Assembly: GCA_009712615.1 (NCBI GenBank)
Contig: WASR01000070.1
Span: forward strand, 1 to 6,088
Reading direction: 5' to 3'
Length of the DNA: 6,088 nt
DNA from: Methanobacterium sp.
GTDB taxonomy: Archaea > Methanobacteriota > Methanobacteria > Methanobacteriales > Methanobacteriaceae
The position numbers were made by a program, and so were the translations under genes. The notes under the pieces were generated by a model that worked only from the letters and a program-made list of their open reading frames with translations, ran no database searches and had not been told where the DNA came from. Below, piece by piece: positions 1-6,088 of this stretch. Within the stretch, counting starts at the first letter, position 1, and the number at the start of each line of letters is the position of its first letter.

Positions 1-1617
1 CCCCTATCTTTGATAATTGAAATTACAAGAATTACAGCCAGCACTGCACTCACACCAAATCCTAAAAATCCCAGAAATGGAAATTTGATCAAATAAACTC
101 CATTGTCAGTGGTCATTATCATCGAAGAACCAATTAATAGGGCAGAGAGAATTAAAGCCACAGATAGTTTGTTGGTTATTTTTTCAAGCCCCTCATGTTC
201 AATTTTAATACTAATTTCGCCCTCTTCAAGTTTGTAGAGGGTTTTTGTGAGTGATAATGGAATATTTTTGAGTATATGTTCCATTTCGATGACGTTCTTT
301 TTAACGTAATCTGCAAAATTAAGGGGAGAGAATTTTTTCTTCACAACCTTTTTTATGACTGGCTTTCCAACTTGCACAGCATTAAATGTTGGGTCCAATT
401 TTTGCCCAGTTTCTTCAACCATCCCAATACCCCTGGCAAGAAGTACCAGTTCCCTAGGCATGAAAATATGGTACTTCCTCATGATATTTATCAGTTCATT
501 CATACCACCGTGTACCTCGTTTAATTCAGTACCATAATATTTGAACATCATATCTGTTAGGTCGTATCTTAGGGATCTTGTGTCAACATTTTCGTCTATC
601 ATGCCCATGTAGGTGAGCTGGCTTATCATACCGCTGACATCATTATTTATGAGATATATCATGAGTTCTGCGAGTTCATTTTTAAATTCTTCATCTATGA
701 TTCCCATCATTCCAAAATCGATGTAGCAGACCACATTTCTCTTCAGTATGTAGATATTGGATGGATGGGGATCTGCATGGAAAAATCCATTCACAACAAC
801 TTGTTTGAAGTAGGATATTGCACCACGTTCGGCAATTAATTTAAGATCGAATCCATCGGCCTCAGTTACTTCAGAAATTTTGGTTCCAACAACAAGTTCC
901 ATGGTTATAACTTTTAATGAAGAGTAATTACTGTATATTGCAGGCACATGGACGGTATTATCATCTTTGAAGTTATTTTTAAAACGTTTAAGGTTCAGTG
1001 CTTCATTTTCATAGTCAATTTCTTTGAATATGGAACGTTTAAATTCATCAACAATTCCTGGAACATTGTAAATTTTAAGCTGGGGAACATAACTATCCAA
1101 CCTTTTAGCTAAAAATTCCATAATTGCCAGATCATTTTTTATGACATTTTCAACTCCAGGTTTTCGAACTTTTACAGCTACTTCCTCTCCAGATATGAGC
1201 ACTGCCCTGTGTACCTGTCCAATGGAAGCAGATCCCAGCGGTTCCTCATCAAAACTATCGAATATTTCATCGATTGGAGATTTAAGTTCGTGTTCAATGA
1301 CTTGTTTGATGGATTCAAAACTAATGGGTGGATTGTCATCCTGTAATTTAGTAAATTCAGTGGCTATTCTTCTTCCAACAAGATCTGGTCTGGTACTGAG
1401 TGTTTGGCCGAGTTTTATAAATGTTGGCCCCAGTTCTTGAAGTACCAGGCGTAATCTTTCAGGGGTGGACTCGTCAAGTTCTTCGAGGGAATCATACTGA
1501 TAAGATTTTACTAAAAATGGAAAGTTTGTTTGAGCTTAATTTTTTCGATCAAGTAACCAAATTCATATTTTGAGAGAACTTTCAGAAATTATCGTTGCTT
1601 ACCAAGAATTTCACCAT
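1..1617 (-). CDS. ABC1/AarF/UbiB-family atypical kinase; 3' end cut by window, 5' end frameshifted
   Basis: Reading the minus strand from 1535 to 1 gives about 511 uninterrupted codons of a UbiB-like protein kinase fold. Visible family motifs are the KxGQ segment (FIKLGQ, 1404-1415), the Ala-rich-loop equivalent GSASIGQVHRA (1203-1235), the VAVKV lysine (1170-1172), the catalytic loop HADPHPSN (756-779) and the metal-binding DFG (711-719). Two hydrophobic helices near the C-terminus (roughly 105-165 and 20-75) suggest membrane anchoring, typical of the family; the protein probably ends just beyond the edge. No usable start exists in the main frame, which has a TAA at 1536-1538. The expected N-terminus continues in a second frame (KYEFGYLIEKIKLKQTF, 1520-1570) and then a third, starting at ATG 1617. 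One extra C near 1520 and one extra T near 1588 would join them into a protein of about 540 residues. The family supports ubiquinone synthesis in bacteria, but methanogens lack ubiquinone, so the substrate here is unknown. Either a sequencing artefact or a recent pseudogene. Family call is firm. Confidence 0.88.
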
Positions 1618-1655
1618 TTAACTAATTATTAATTGATAATAAGACTTATAGACAG

Positions 1656-1666
1656 AATAATATTTA
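1656..1666 (-). promoter_or_regulatory. Weak candidate TATA box for the UbiB-like gene
   Basis: The minus strand reads TAAATATTATT here, about 40 bases before the proposed ATG at 1617. That would place a transcription start near 1632 with a short leader. No Shine-Dalgarno sequence is visible before the ATG. The region is AT-rich throughout, so this match is weak. Confidence 0.22.
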
Positions 1667-1690
1667 GTTTTATGTATGAATCTTCATTGG

Positions 1691-1715
1691 AAAAAAAGCA
1701 TAATTTCAAAAAAAA
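1691..1715 (-). terminator. Double poly-T terminator after ABCE1
   Basis: On the minus strand a T8 run (1715-1708) and a T7 run (1697-1691) follow 18 bases after the ABCE1 stop codon. Clustered T-tracts without a strong hairpin are the usual archaeal intrinsic terminator. It would separate ABCE1 from the UbiB-like gene downstream. Confidence 0.55.
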
Positions 1716-1732
1716 GAAGGGTAGGGCTATTT

Positions 1733-3508
1733 TTAGCTTTCTAGGTAATAATATTCTCCCCTTTCCTTTTGTTCCCTGTCTAGATAACTTCCAAATTTGT
1801 TTACTCTTGGCCTTTTAGTTTCCTTATCTCTTCTAAAGGTTATACCCACTGATGACAAGAAACTGTTCATAGCAGATCTGAGGTTCATTGGACTTGAGGC
1901 ATGACCATGTTGACCAGGGGCACCGTTGAAAACCATTGCCCTGTCTGAAACATAGTCTATAAATACTATATCATGGTCAATAATGATTCCAGCTGCATTC
2001 TTACTTTCCACAACTCTTTTAATAGCTTTACCCGCTTTTAATCTTTGTTCCACATCTAAAAATGCTGTAGGTTCATCAAATAAATATATTTCAGCATCTC
2101 TAGAAAGGGCAACTGCAACAGAAAGCCTTTGTAATTCTCCTCCACTCAGTTCACTGACTTCCTTTTCCATAAGGGCCTCAAGGACGAATGGTTTCATTAT
2201 TTCGGTTTTAAACATGTTACTGCCATAATTTGATGCAGTTGTGATTAAAAGTTCTTGGACAGTTCCATCAAAGTCTGAAACAAGGTACTGTGGTTTGTAT
2301 GCAATTGAAACTTTTTTGTCAATCTCTCCATCATCGGGCTTAGTAACTCCTGCAAGCATCTTGGCATATGTGGTTTTTCCTATACCATTTGGTCCAAATG
2401 CTGTGATAATTTCATCGTGCTGGACTTCTCCTTCATCAACCTCCAAACTAAATTCATCGTAGGATTTTTTAAGAGGTGAATAATTTGCCAGTGATTCAGC
2501 TTCAATTTCCAGAGCCGGAGGTTTAACATCGAAAACAATTGGTTGTCTGCGGATTCTTACATTTTCTTCCCTTAAAAATCCGTTAATATAAGCGTTTATA
2601 CCAACTCTTACACCCCTCATTTGGGAAACAACACCATATGCACCGGGCTCACCGTAAAGTATGTGGACATAATCGGATATTGCATCTAATGCAGCAAGAT
2701 CGTGTTCAATGACCATTACAGATTTCCCTGCTTCTGAAAGAGTTCTTACAACTTGAACGGCGTTTAATCGTTGTTTAACATCTAACCAGGATGTTGGTTC
2801 GTCAAAGTAATAAAAATCAGCTTCTCTTAAAGCAGCGGCTGCAATAGCAACTCGTTGAAGTTCTCCTCCACTTAAATTTGATATGCTCCTGCTTAATATG
2901 GATCTTAGTTCCAGTGCATCGAGAACTTCATCCATAGCTCCCCTTTCATCAACTCCTTCCATCAAATCCTTAACATTTCCCTTCACAAATTTGGGGAGCA
3001 TGTCAACCATTTGGGGCTTGTGAACCACTTTAAGTTTGCCTTCTGAAAGTTTTTGGAAGTATGATTGAAGCTGCGAACCCTTGAAAAAATTCACAACATC
3101 TTCCCAAGGAGTTTCAGATTCGTAGTCTCCAAGGTTTGGTTTGAGTTCGCCGGAAAGCATTCTGATTATTGTTGATTTACCTATTCCGTTCGGTCCGAGG
3201 ATACCAACAACAGAACCTTCCCTTATGTTGGGCAGTCCAAAGAGTTCGAACTTGTTTTTTCCATAGCGATGAATGGGATCATCCAGTGCTTCTGGAAGAT
3301 TTATGATATTAATGGCTTTAAAGGGACATCTGTTGGTACAGATTCCACAGCCGGAACAGAGTTCCTCTGATAATATTGGTTTTTTTGTTTTTGCATCGAT
3401 GGTTATAGTATCCTCTTCCATCCTGACTCCGGGACAGTATTCAATGCAGACGTAGTTGCATTTTTTAGGTTGGCATCGATCATGGTCTAATATGGATATT
3501 CTCGTCAA
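1733..3508 (-). CDS. abce1: ABCE1 / RNase L inhibitor homologue, ribosome-recycling ATPase
   Basis: This cytosolic twin-ATPase splits ribosomes after termination or rescue, working with aPelota or aRF1 in archaea (family knowledge). All 591 residues are intact. The N-terminal ferredoxin-like domain carries eight cysteines in the canonical spacing, C12/17/21/25 and C51/54/57/61, for two [4Fe-4S] clusters. The first nucleotide-binding domain has Walker [10 protein letters not shown] (105-113), signature LSGGE (212-216), Walker B ending DE (236-237) and switch His269. The second has Walker [10 protein letters not shown] (372-380), LSGGE (454-458), DE (478-479) and His512. The insert around 138-175 of the first domain matches the family's helix-loop-helix region. 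The start is TTG at 3508: an in-frame TGA lies just three codons upstream, and the next ATG (residue 30) would remove four cluster ligands. It lies downstream of the histone gene on the same strand but is separated by that gene's terminator and has its own candidate promoter. Identification is certain. Confidence 0.98.
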   Translation of the reverse strand: MTRISILDHDRCQPKKCNYVCIEYCPGVRMEEDTITIDAKTKKPILSEELCSGCGICTNRCPFKAINIINLPEALDDPIHRYGKNKFELFGLPNIREGSVVGILGPNGIGKSTIIRMLSGELKPNLGDYESETPWEDVVNFFKGSQLQSYFQKLSEGKLKVVHKPQMVDMLPKFVKGNVKDLMEGVDERGAMDEVLDALELRSILSRSISNLSGGELQRVAIAAAALREADFYYFDEPTSWLDVKQRLNAVQVVRTLSEAGKSVMVIEHDLAALDAISDYVHILYGEPGAYGVVSQMRGVRVGINAYINGFLREENVRIRRQPIVFDVKPPALEIEAESLANYSPLKKSYDEFSLEVDEGEVQHDEIITAFGPNGIGKTTYAKMLAGVTKPDDGEIDKKVSIAYKPQYLVSDFDGTVQELLITTASNYGSNMFKTEIMKPFVLEALMEKEVSELSGGELQRLSVAVALSRDAEIYLFDEPTAFLDVEQRLKAGKAIKRVVESKNAAGIIIDHDIVFIDYVSDRAMVFNGAPGQHGHASSPMNLRSAMNSFLSSVGITFRRDKETKRPRVNKFGSYLDREQKERGEYYYLES

Positions 3509-3514
3509 ATTTAA

Positions 3515-3519
3515 TCACC
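3515..3519 (-). promoter_or_regulatory. Ribosome-binding site that supports the TTG start of ABCE1
   Basis: The minus strand reads GGTGA six bases before the TTG at 3508, complementary to the archaeal anti-Shine-Dalgarno (UCACCUCC). Together with the in-frame stop directly upstream, this fixes the start at a non-ATG codon. Confidence 0.7.
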
Positions 3520-3588
3520 AAAAAATGAGTTTATTAAATGAATTTATCTTTTCACAGGGACTTATTAATGATATTAGAAAGACTTTCG

Positions 3589-3600
3589 GTATAAAATTTG
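3589..3600 (-). promoter_or_regulatory. Candidate promoter (BRE/TATA) for ABCE1
   Basis: The minus strand reads CAAATTTTATAC, a BRE-like CAAA followed by a TATA-like TTTTATA. A transcription start about 25 bases on, near 3565, would leave a leader of some 55 bases containing the GGTGA ribosome-binding site. AT-rich context limits certainty. Confidence 0.4.
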
Positions 3601-3688
3601 TTGTTGAAATGGTTTGCAAAATAATGTGTTTCAAAAACATTGGAACGATATTATCTGCACAATAATCAGTTTTGAATCTTTGGGAATC

Positions 3689-3718
3689 AAAAAAAAATAA
3701 TTTAGATTTAAAAAAAAA
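3689..3718 (-). terminator. Double T9 terminator after the histone gene
   Basis: Two T9 runs on the minus strand (3718-3710 and 3697-3689), 12 bases apart, start 8 bases after the histone stop. This is a strong archaeal poly-T terminator arrangement. It suggests a short monocistronic histone mRNA and separate transcription of ABCE1. Confidence 0.7.
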
Positions 3719-3726
3719 TAATAGAA

Positions 3727-3936
3727 TTAGCTTTTTGCTTTAACAGCTAAATCTATATCGGATGCTTTAACAGTTTTCCTTCCTGCGTGTTTAGCAAGTT
3801 TAACAGCTTCTAAAGCTATTTCTTCACCTGCTTCTTCAAGCACTTTGGCTAACTCGTCCCTTGCATCATCACTTATTCTCTGGGCACCAGCATTTTTTAT
3901 GATTCTTCCTACTGGAGCAACTGGTAATTCAGTCAT
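3727..3936 (-). CDS. Archaeal histone (HMf-type)
   Basis: A 69-residue single histone fold, the standard length for HMfA/HMfB relatives, which form dimers and polymerise into DNA-wrapping hypernucleosomes. The start [14 protein letters not shown] and the late segment HAGRKTVK (50-57) are family hallmarks. Aligning by eye to HMfB with a one-residue offset, the DNA-contacting R11, R20, R53, K54 and T55 are kept. So are the dimer-dimer interface residues L47, H50 and D60, and G17 (HMfB G16), the glycine important for stacking. The C-terminus is a short KAKS tail. The ATG follows a strong GAGGTGGT ribosome-binding site, with a TATA-like box about 35-45 bases upstream and a double poly-T terminator behind the stop, suggesting high, independent expression. 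Methanobacteriales usually carry several histone paralogues; which one this is cannot be told from the window. Confidence 0.97.
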   Translation of the reverse strand: MTELPVAPVGRIIKNAGAQRISDDARDELAKVLEEAGEEIALEAVKLAKHAGRKTVKASDIDLAVKAKS

Positions 3937-3940
3937 TTAT

Positions 3941-3948
3941 ACCACCTC
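3941..3948 (-). promoter_or_regulatory. Histone ribosome-binding site overlapping an upstream stop codon
   Basis: The minus strand reads GAGGTGGT, with four bases between it and the histone ATG. It is the strongest Shine-Dalgarno match in the window. The TGA that closes the upstream reading frame (3947-3949) overlaps its first two bases, a geometry typical of translationally coupled genes, though here the upstream frame is broken. Confidence 0.8.
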
Positions 3949-4108
3949 AATAGTTTATTGAGACTCCATAGTATTTAAATTTGTCGTAGTTATCTATATT
4001 GATCACCCATAATCCAATTGTGTCATCATCAAAATCCTTTACAACATATCTGTCATCAGTGAGTTTTTGATCAACTATAGATCAATTCATAGTTTGGTTG
4101 AGCTCCAT
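3947..4108 (-). pseudogene. Protein-like small reading frame upstream of the histone, unrecognised and probably broken
   Basis: On the minus strand, 44 codons are open from 4081 to the TGA at 3947-3949. The translation looks like real protein: SIVDQKLTDDRYVV, then an acidic stretch KDFDDD, a hydrophobic segment TIGLWVINI and an aromatic tail ending YYGVSINY. It has no plausible start codon: ATG 4108 is in frame (MELNQTMN) but a TGA at 4082-4084 interrupts. Alternatively, the third frame reads THGAQPNYELIYS (about 4116-4078) and would join at DQKL if one T were removed near 4077. Composition is less AT-rich than the flank at 4111-4268, which fits former coding. It may be a decayed small gene, a gene hit by an indel, or chance; I do not recognise the family. 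The histone promoter overlaps its 3' end. Confidence 0.35.
3971..3984 (-). promoter_or_regulatory. Candidate promoter of the histone gene
   Basis: The minus strand reads ACAAATTTAAATAC: a BRE-like ACAAA and a TATA-like TTTAAATA. Initiation about 25 bases on, near 3950, would give a leader of about 14 bases just long enough to include the ribosome-binding site. The box lies inside the 3' end of the cryptic upstream reading frame. Confidence 0.5.
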
Positions 4109-4110
4109 GA

Positions 4111-4268
4111 GTTATCCATCACAAACTAAAATTAAAAAAAAGTTAAAATTTTAGCGAAAAATTTGTTAAATCAGGATCATTAACAAAAAAATAGTATAAT
4201 CATGAAGGATATATAAAAAAAATAATTTTTTTCTTTAAAAATAACTAATATCAAATAAAACATAATTT
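4111..4268. other. Very AT-rich divergent intergenic spacer
   Basis: This spacer between the minus-strand histone side and the plus-strand PEBP gene is extremely AT-rich, with many A and T tracts, including an A8 at 4133-4140. No RNA gene or credible reading frame was found apart from the PEBP promoter. An A8-TAA-T7 stretch (4215-4232) is a weak self-complementary element next to that promoter's TATA box. A tract-rich spacer of this kind may be nucleosome-depleted or intrinsically curved; that is inference. Confidence 0.5.
4209..4216 (+). promoter_or_regulatory. Candidate TATA box of the PEBP-family gene
   Basis: The sequence ATATATAA is the best TATA match in the spacer. Initiation about 25 bases later, near 4238, would give a leader of roughly 43 bases carrying the GGAGGT ribosome-binding site at 4269-4274. 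Confidence 0.5.
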
Positions 4269-4280
4269 GGAGGTCAATGC

Positions 4281-4736
4281 ATGTCAATAAAGATTACAAG
4301 CCAAAAATTTAAAGAAGGAGAAGAAATACCTGACAGATACGCATGTAAAGGAGTTAATGTTTCACCGCCATTGGAATGGAGTCCCGTTGTAGATGTAGTT
4401 AAATATGCCATAATATGCGAAGATCCAGACGCAGCCCAAGGAATTTGGACCCACTGGGTGATTTTTAACATCCCAGGAGATCTTAATGCTGTTGATGAAT
4501 GGATCATGGAAAGAGAAGAAACAGAACATGGTGCTAAACAGGGGCTAAACGACTTTGGAACAGTGGGTTACAGGGGACCATGCCCACCTGATGGAACTCA
4601 CAGGTACTACTACAGGATATATGCATTAGACTCTGAAATTGATCTTCCATCAATGATAACCCGTGCACAACTAAAAAAGGCCATGGAGGGTCATATCATA
4701 GATGAAGGCAGTTTAATGGGAAGATATACACGATAA
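4281..4736 (+). CDS. PEBP-family protein, YbhB/YbcL type (Raf kinase inhibitor-like)
   Basis: A 151-residue cytosolic protein of normal length for prokaryotic phosphatidylethanolamine-binding-protein relatives; no signal peptide or membrane segment is visible. The diagnostic motifs are all present: SPPLEW (28-33), the ligand-pocket segment DPDA...THW (D48, D50, H58) and GPCPPDGTHRYYYRIYAL (99-116, with H107). In this family these residues form an anion-binding pocket. The biochemical role of archaeal members is not established, and the Raf inhibitor name reflects homology only. The ATG follows GGAGGT with six bases of spacing, a near-ideal site. It is transcribed divergently from the histone and is followed by T-tracts. 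Translation is intact, with nothing odd in composition. Confidence 0.95.
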   Translation: MSIKITSQKFKEGEEIPDRYACKGVNVSPPLEWSPVVDVVKYAIICEDPDAAQGIWTHWVIFNIPGDLNAVDEWIMEREETEHGAKQGLNDFGTVGYRGPCPPDGTHRYYYRIYALDSEIDLPSMITRAQLKKAMEGHIIDEGSLMGRYTR

Positions 4737-4750
4737 AAAAGATAATTCGA

Positions 4751-4769
4751 TTTTTCTACTCTTTTTTTT
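4751..4769 (+). terminator. Poly-T terminator after the PEBP-family gene
   Basis: T5 (4751-4755) and T8 (4762-4769) runs begin 14 bases after the stop codon, an archaeal-type terminator. They lie in the 66-base gap before the next gene on the same strand. Either that gene has its own promoter, which I could not identify convincingly, or termination is partial. Confidence 0.5.
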
Positions 4770-4802
4770 AACAATAGAACAAACATTAAGGGGATTACAA
4801 AC

Positions 4803-5894
4803 ATGAAGTTGGAAGTAGATTACATGGTGGATGTGCTGGTAAAGGCAATTAAACCTATCACTGAAAATGGAAGTGCAGAACTTTCAAACTTGGATCTGAC
4901 ATCTGAACTGGGATTTACAATTGAACGCGTAATATACGATGGAGAAACAAATGATCTAACCATAATTGCTCCTGATAGGCCAGAAAAATCTGCAGTAATT
5001 GGTAAAGGAGGTTGGGTTGTTGGAAAGTTAAGGGAAGCCCTCAAAGTGAACTCAATACATGTAGATGCCTACTCAGATATGATGGTTAGAATCTACAGAA
5101 TGGAACTTGCTCTTAAAAAAATTAATGGTTCAAAAAACATACTGGGTGAGGACACTAAACCAATCAAAAATCTTAAAGATCTACTGAAAAAGAGAATAAA
5201 CAACCTTGCAAAGTTCAATTATTTATCAGAGTTTGAAGGAGAGTTGAAACAGTTAAAGATTGAGGGTCCACAAAAAAAATTGGAAATGGAAAAGGATCAT
5301 AAAGCAATTGTCGCACTTTCTGGTGGGGTTGACAGCAGTTTTTCACTCATCATAGCCAAAATCTTGGGATTTAATCCTGTAGCTGTGACAGTTGATCCTG
5401 GGAATATCATTCTTCCGTCCTATTTTAAAAAAAATATAGACGGATTAACAAGTAAGTTAAATATTCCCCATGAGTATCTTCCAGTAGATATGGGAGAAAT
5501 TGTAGAGAACTCCCTCGAAGGAAGAATACATCCTTGTGGTAAATGCTCAAAAACCATAGAAGATTCTCTTTTAGAATATGCTGAAAAATCTGAAATACCA
5601 TTCATCATATTCGGAGACTTCCTTGCGACAGGATCACAATCCCTGGTGCGGTTAAATGGCTTCTGGAGATTGAACTTACCTGCAATGCTATCTGCAACCA
5701 AGGGCGAAACCAGATCAGTTTCAGGATACTTCGATGTTGAGAGTGTTGGTGGATATGGATGTCCCCTGTTGAATGAAGTTCACAAGTTACATCCACACAT
5801 GCGCAGATTCTCAATACAAAGGATACTCAGAGAAACACGTGCAGGTGTGCTGGAACCTGGCCAAGCCTTAAAATTGATTACAAGAGCTTTATAA
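4803..5894 (+). CDS. KH-like domain / PP-loop ATPase fusion, probable RNA sulfur-modification enzyme
   Basis: A 363-residue cytosolic protein. Residues about 8-100 form a KH-like RNA-binding domain with the loop GKGG (67-70) in VIGKGGWVVGKLREAL. A lysine-rich helical linker follows (about 101-164). The PP-loop ATPase domain starts with ALSGGVDSS (171-179), which binds and adenylates via ATP pyrophosphate. CGKC (245-248) and a later GYGCP cysteine (C320) give a CxxC plus distal C layout like the [4Fe-4S] ligands of TtcA/TtuA/NcsA thiolases; GDFLATGSQ (271-279) resembles their substrate or ATP region. The C-terminus (327-363) is basic. Most likely it thiolates or otherwise modifies tRNA or rRNA. 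It recalls the methanogen group COG2117 (predicted tRNA-thiolation PP-loop proteins), from memory and unverified. The start ATG 4803 has AGGGGAT seven bases upstream; ATG 4824 is the alternative. Substrate and reaction are inferred. Confidence 0.85.
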   Translation: MKLEVDYMVDVLVKAIKPITENGSAELSNLDLTSELGFTIERVIYDGETNDLTIIAPDRPEKSAVIGKGGWVVGKLREALKVNSIHVDAYSDMMVRIYRMELALKKINGSKNILGEDTKPIKNLKDLLKKRINNLAKFNYLSEFEGELKQLKIEGPQKKLEMEKDHKAIVALSGGVDSSFSLIIAKILGFNPVAVTVDPGNIILPSYFKKNIDGLTSKLNIPHEYLPVDMGEIVENSLEGRIHPCGKCSKTIEDSLLEYAEKSEIPFIIFGDFLATGSQSLVRLNGFWRLNLPAMLSATKGETRSVSGYFDVESVGGYGCPLLNEVHKLHPHMRRFSIQRILRETRAGVLEPGQALKLITRAL

Positions 5895-5911
5895 TCCTTG
5901 TATTTGGATTA
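5892..5911. repeat. Inverted repeat containing both convergent stop codons
   Basis: TAATCC (5892-5897) and GGATTA (5906-5911) form a perfect 6-base stem around an 8-base loop. The left arm contains the TAA of the KH/PP-loop gene, the right arm the TAA of the small membrane protein on the other strand. It fills the 14-base gap between these convergent genes. No strong poly-T follows, so a bidirectional terminator role is only possible. Confidence 0.45.
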
Positions 5912-6061
5912 ATCCGTTCCTCTATTTATCAGTTCTAATATTCCGTAGATAATGAGTAAAATACCTAATAAATACGCAACAATCGCAGGATCCACTATAA
6001 ATATTACACCCACTATTATGGCTATTATTCCCATTATTTCTTTTTTAGTGTTGGAATTCAT
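5909..6061 (-). CDS. Small two-helix membrane protein, DUF3096-like
   Basis: A complete 50-residue reading frame. A short polar N-terminus (MNSNTKKE) is followed by two hydrophobic segments, residues about 11-23 (GIIAIIVGVIFIV) and 27-44 (IVAYLLGILLIIYGILEL), joined by a short DPA turn, then a polar NRGTD end. This predicts a helical hairpin in the cytoplasmic membrane. The pattern of an Ile/Gly-rich helix, an acidic or proline turn, then LLGILLIIYGIL resembles the short DUF3096 family as I remember it; no search was run and the function of that family is unknown. The start is ATG 6061: the frame is open upstream only to a TAG eight codons before, with no other start. No clear ribosome-binding site is visible, and the promoter lies mostly outside the window. 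The consistent amphipathic layout argues against chance. Confidence 0.72.
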   Translation of the reverse strand: MNSNTKKEIMGIIAIIVGVIFIVDPAIVAYLLGILLIIYGILELINRGTD

Positions 6062-6088
6062 AGTATTATTTTGTTGTCCAGACTATAT

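Noticed and set aside
276..1440. Several plus-strand open frames (276-524, 355-537, 1141-1440)
   Set aside because: All are antisense shadows of the UbiB-like gene, whose minus-strand frame carries conserved kinase motifs throughout.
1536..1591. Programmed ribosomal frameshifting as an explanation for the UbiB-like N-terminus
   Set aside because: Two separate shifts within about 70 bases would be needed, with no slippery heptamer or downstream structure visible; homopolymer indels fit better.
1633..1818. Plus-strand 61-codon open frame opposite the end of ABCE1
   Set aside because: It spans the terminator A-tracts (lysine runs) and the antisense of ABCE1's C-terminus, with no ribosome-binding site.
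3456..3665. Plus-strand 69-codon open frame across the ABCE1 5' end and the spacer before it
   Set aside because: Its first part is antisense to ABCE1, it lacks a ribosome-binding site, and its composition looks random; the spacer is better explained by the ABCE1 promoter and histone terminator.
4082..4084. In-frame TGA in the frame upstream of the histone read as selenocysteine
   Set aside because: Selenocysteine use is not known for Methanobacteriales as far as I recall, there is no convincing SECIS-like hairpin, and an indel or nonsense mutation is simpler.
4274..4507. Minus-strand 77-codon open frame over the PEBP gene
   Set aside because: It is the antisense shadow of a gene with complete PEBP motifs and a good ribosome-binding site.
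5420..5814. Minus-strand open frames inside the KH/PP-loop gene
   Set aside because: They are antisense to PP-loop and cysteine motifs and have no initiation signals.

Overview
The window looks like ordinary chromosome of a methanogenic archaeon, most likely of the order Methanobacteriales. I infer this from the AT-rich sequence, an archaeal histone, an archaeal-type ABCE1, strong GGAGG/GAGGTGG ribosome-binding sites, TATA-like boxes and poly-T terminators. No sequence search was possible, so genus and species are not assigned. I see no mobile element, CRISPR array, tRNA or rRNA, and no multi-gene accessory system.

Layout from left to right. (1) Positions 1-1617, minus strand: an ABC1/AarF/UbiB-family atypical kinase whose C-terminus is just cut by the left edge. 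Its catalytic body is fully open, but the first ~35 codons lie in three different frames, which two missing single bases in homopolymers would explain. (2) Positions 1733-3508, minus: an intact ABCE1 (RNase L inhibitor homologue, ribosome-recycling ATPase) starting at TTG, with a double poly-T terminator behind it. (3) Positions 3727-3936, minus: a 69-residue archaeal histone with its own promoter, ribosome-binding site and double T9 terminator. (4) Positions 3937-4280: a 344-base divergent intergenic region. It holds the histone and PEBP promoters and an unexpected protein-like, start-less 44-codon reading frame on the minus strand, whose stop codon overlaps the histone ribosome-binding site. 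(5) Positions 4281-4736, plus: a PEBP-family protein (YbhB/YbcL type). (6) Positions 4803-5894, plus: an unusual fusion of an N-terminal KH-like RNA-binding domain and a PP-loop ATPase with three candidate Fe-S cysteines, probably an RNA sulfur-modification enzyme. (7) Positions 5909-6061, minus: a complete 50-residue, two-helix membrane protein resembling DUF3096, convergent with the previous gene. A short inverted repeat contains both stop codons.

The genes do not form one pathway. ABCE1 (translation), the histone (chromatin) and the KH/PP-loop protein (probable RNA modification) are information-processing genes; the kinase-like protein, PEBP and the small membrane protein have no established role here. 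The best leads are the KH/PP-loop protein, the disrupted 5' end of the UbiB-like gene, and the cryptic reading frame upstream of the histone.
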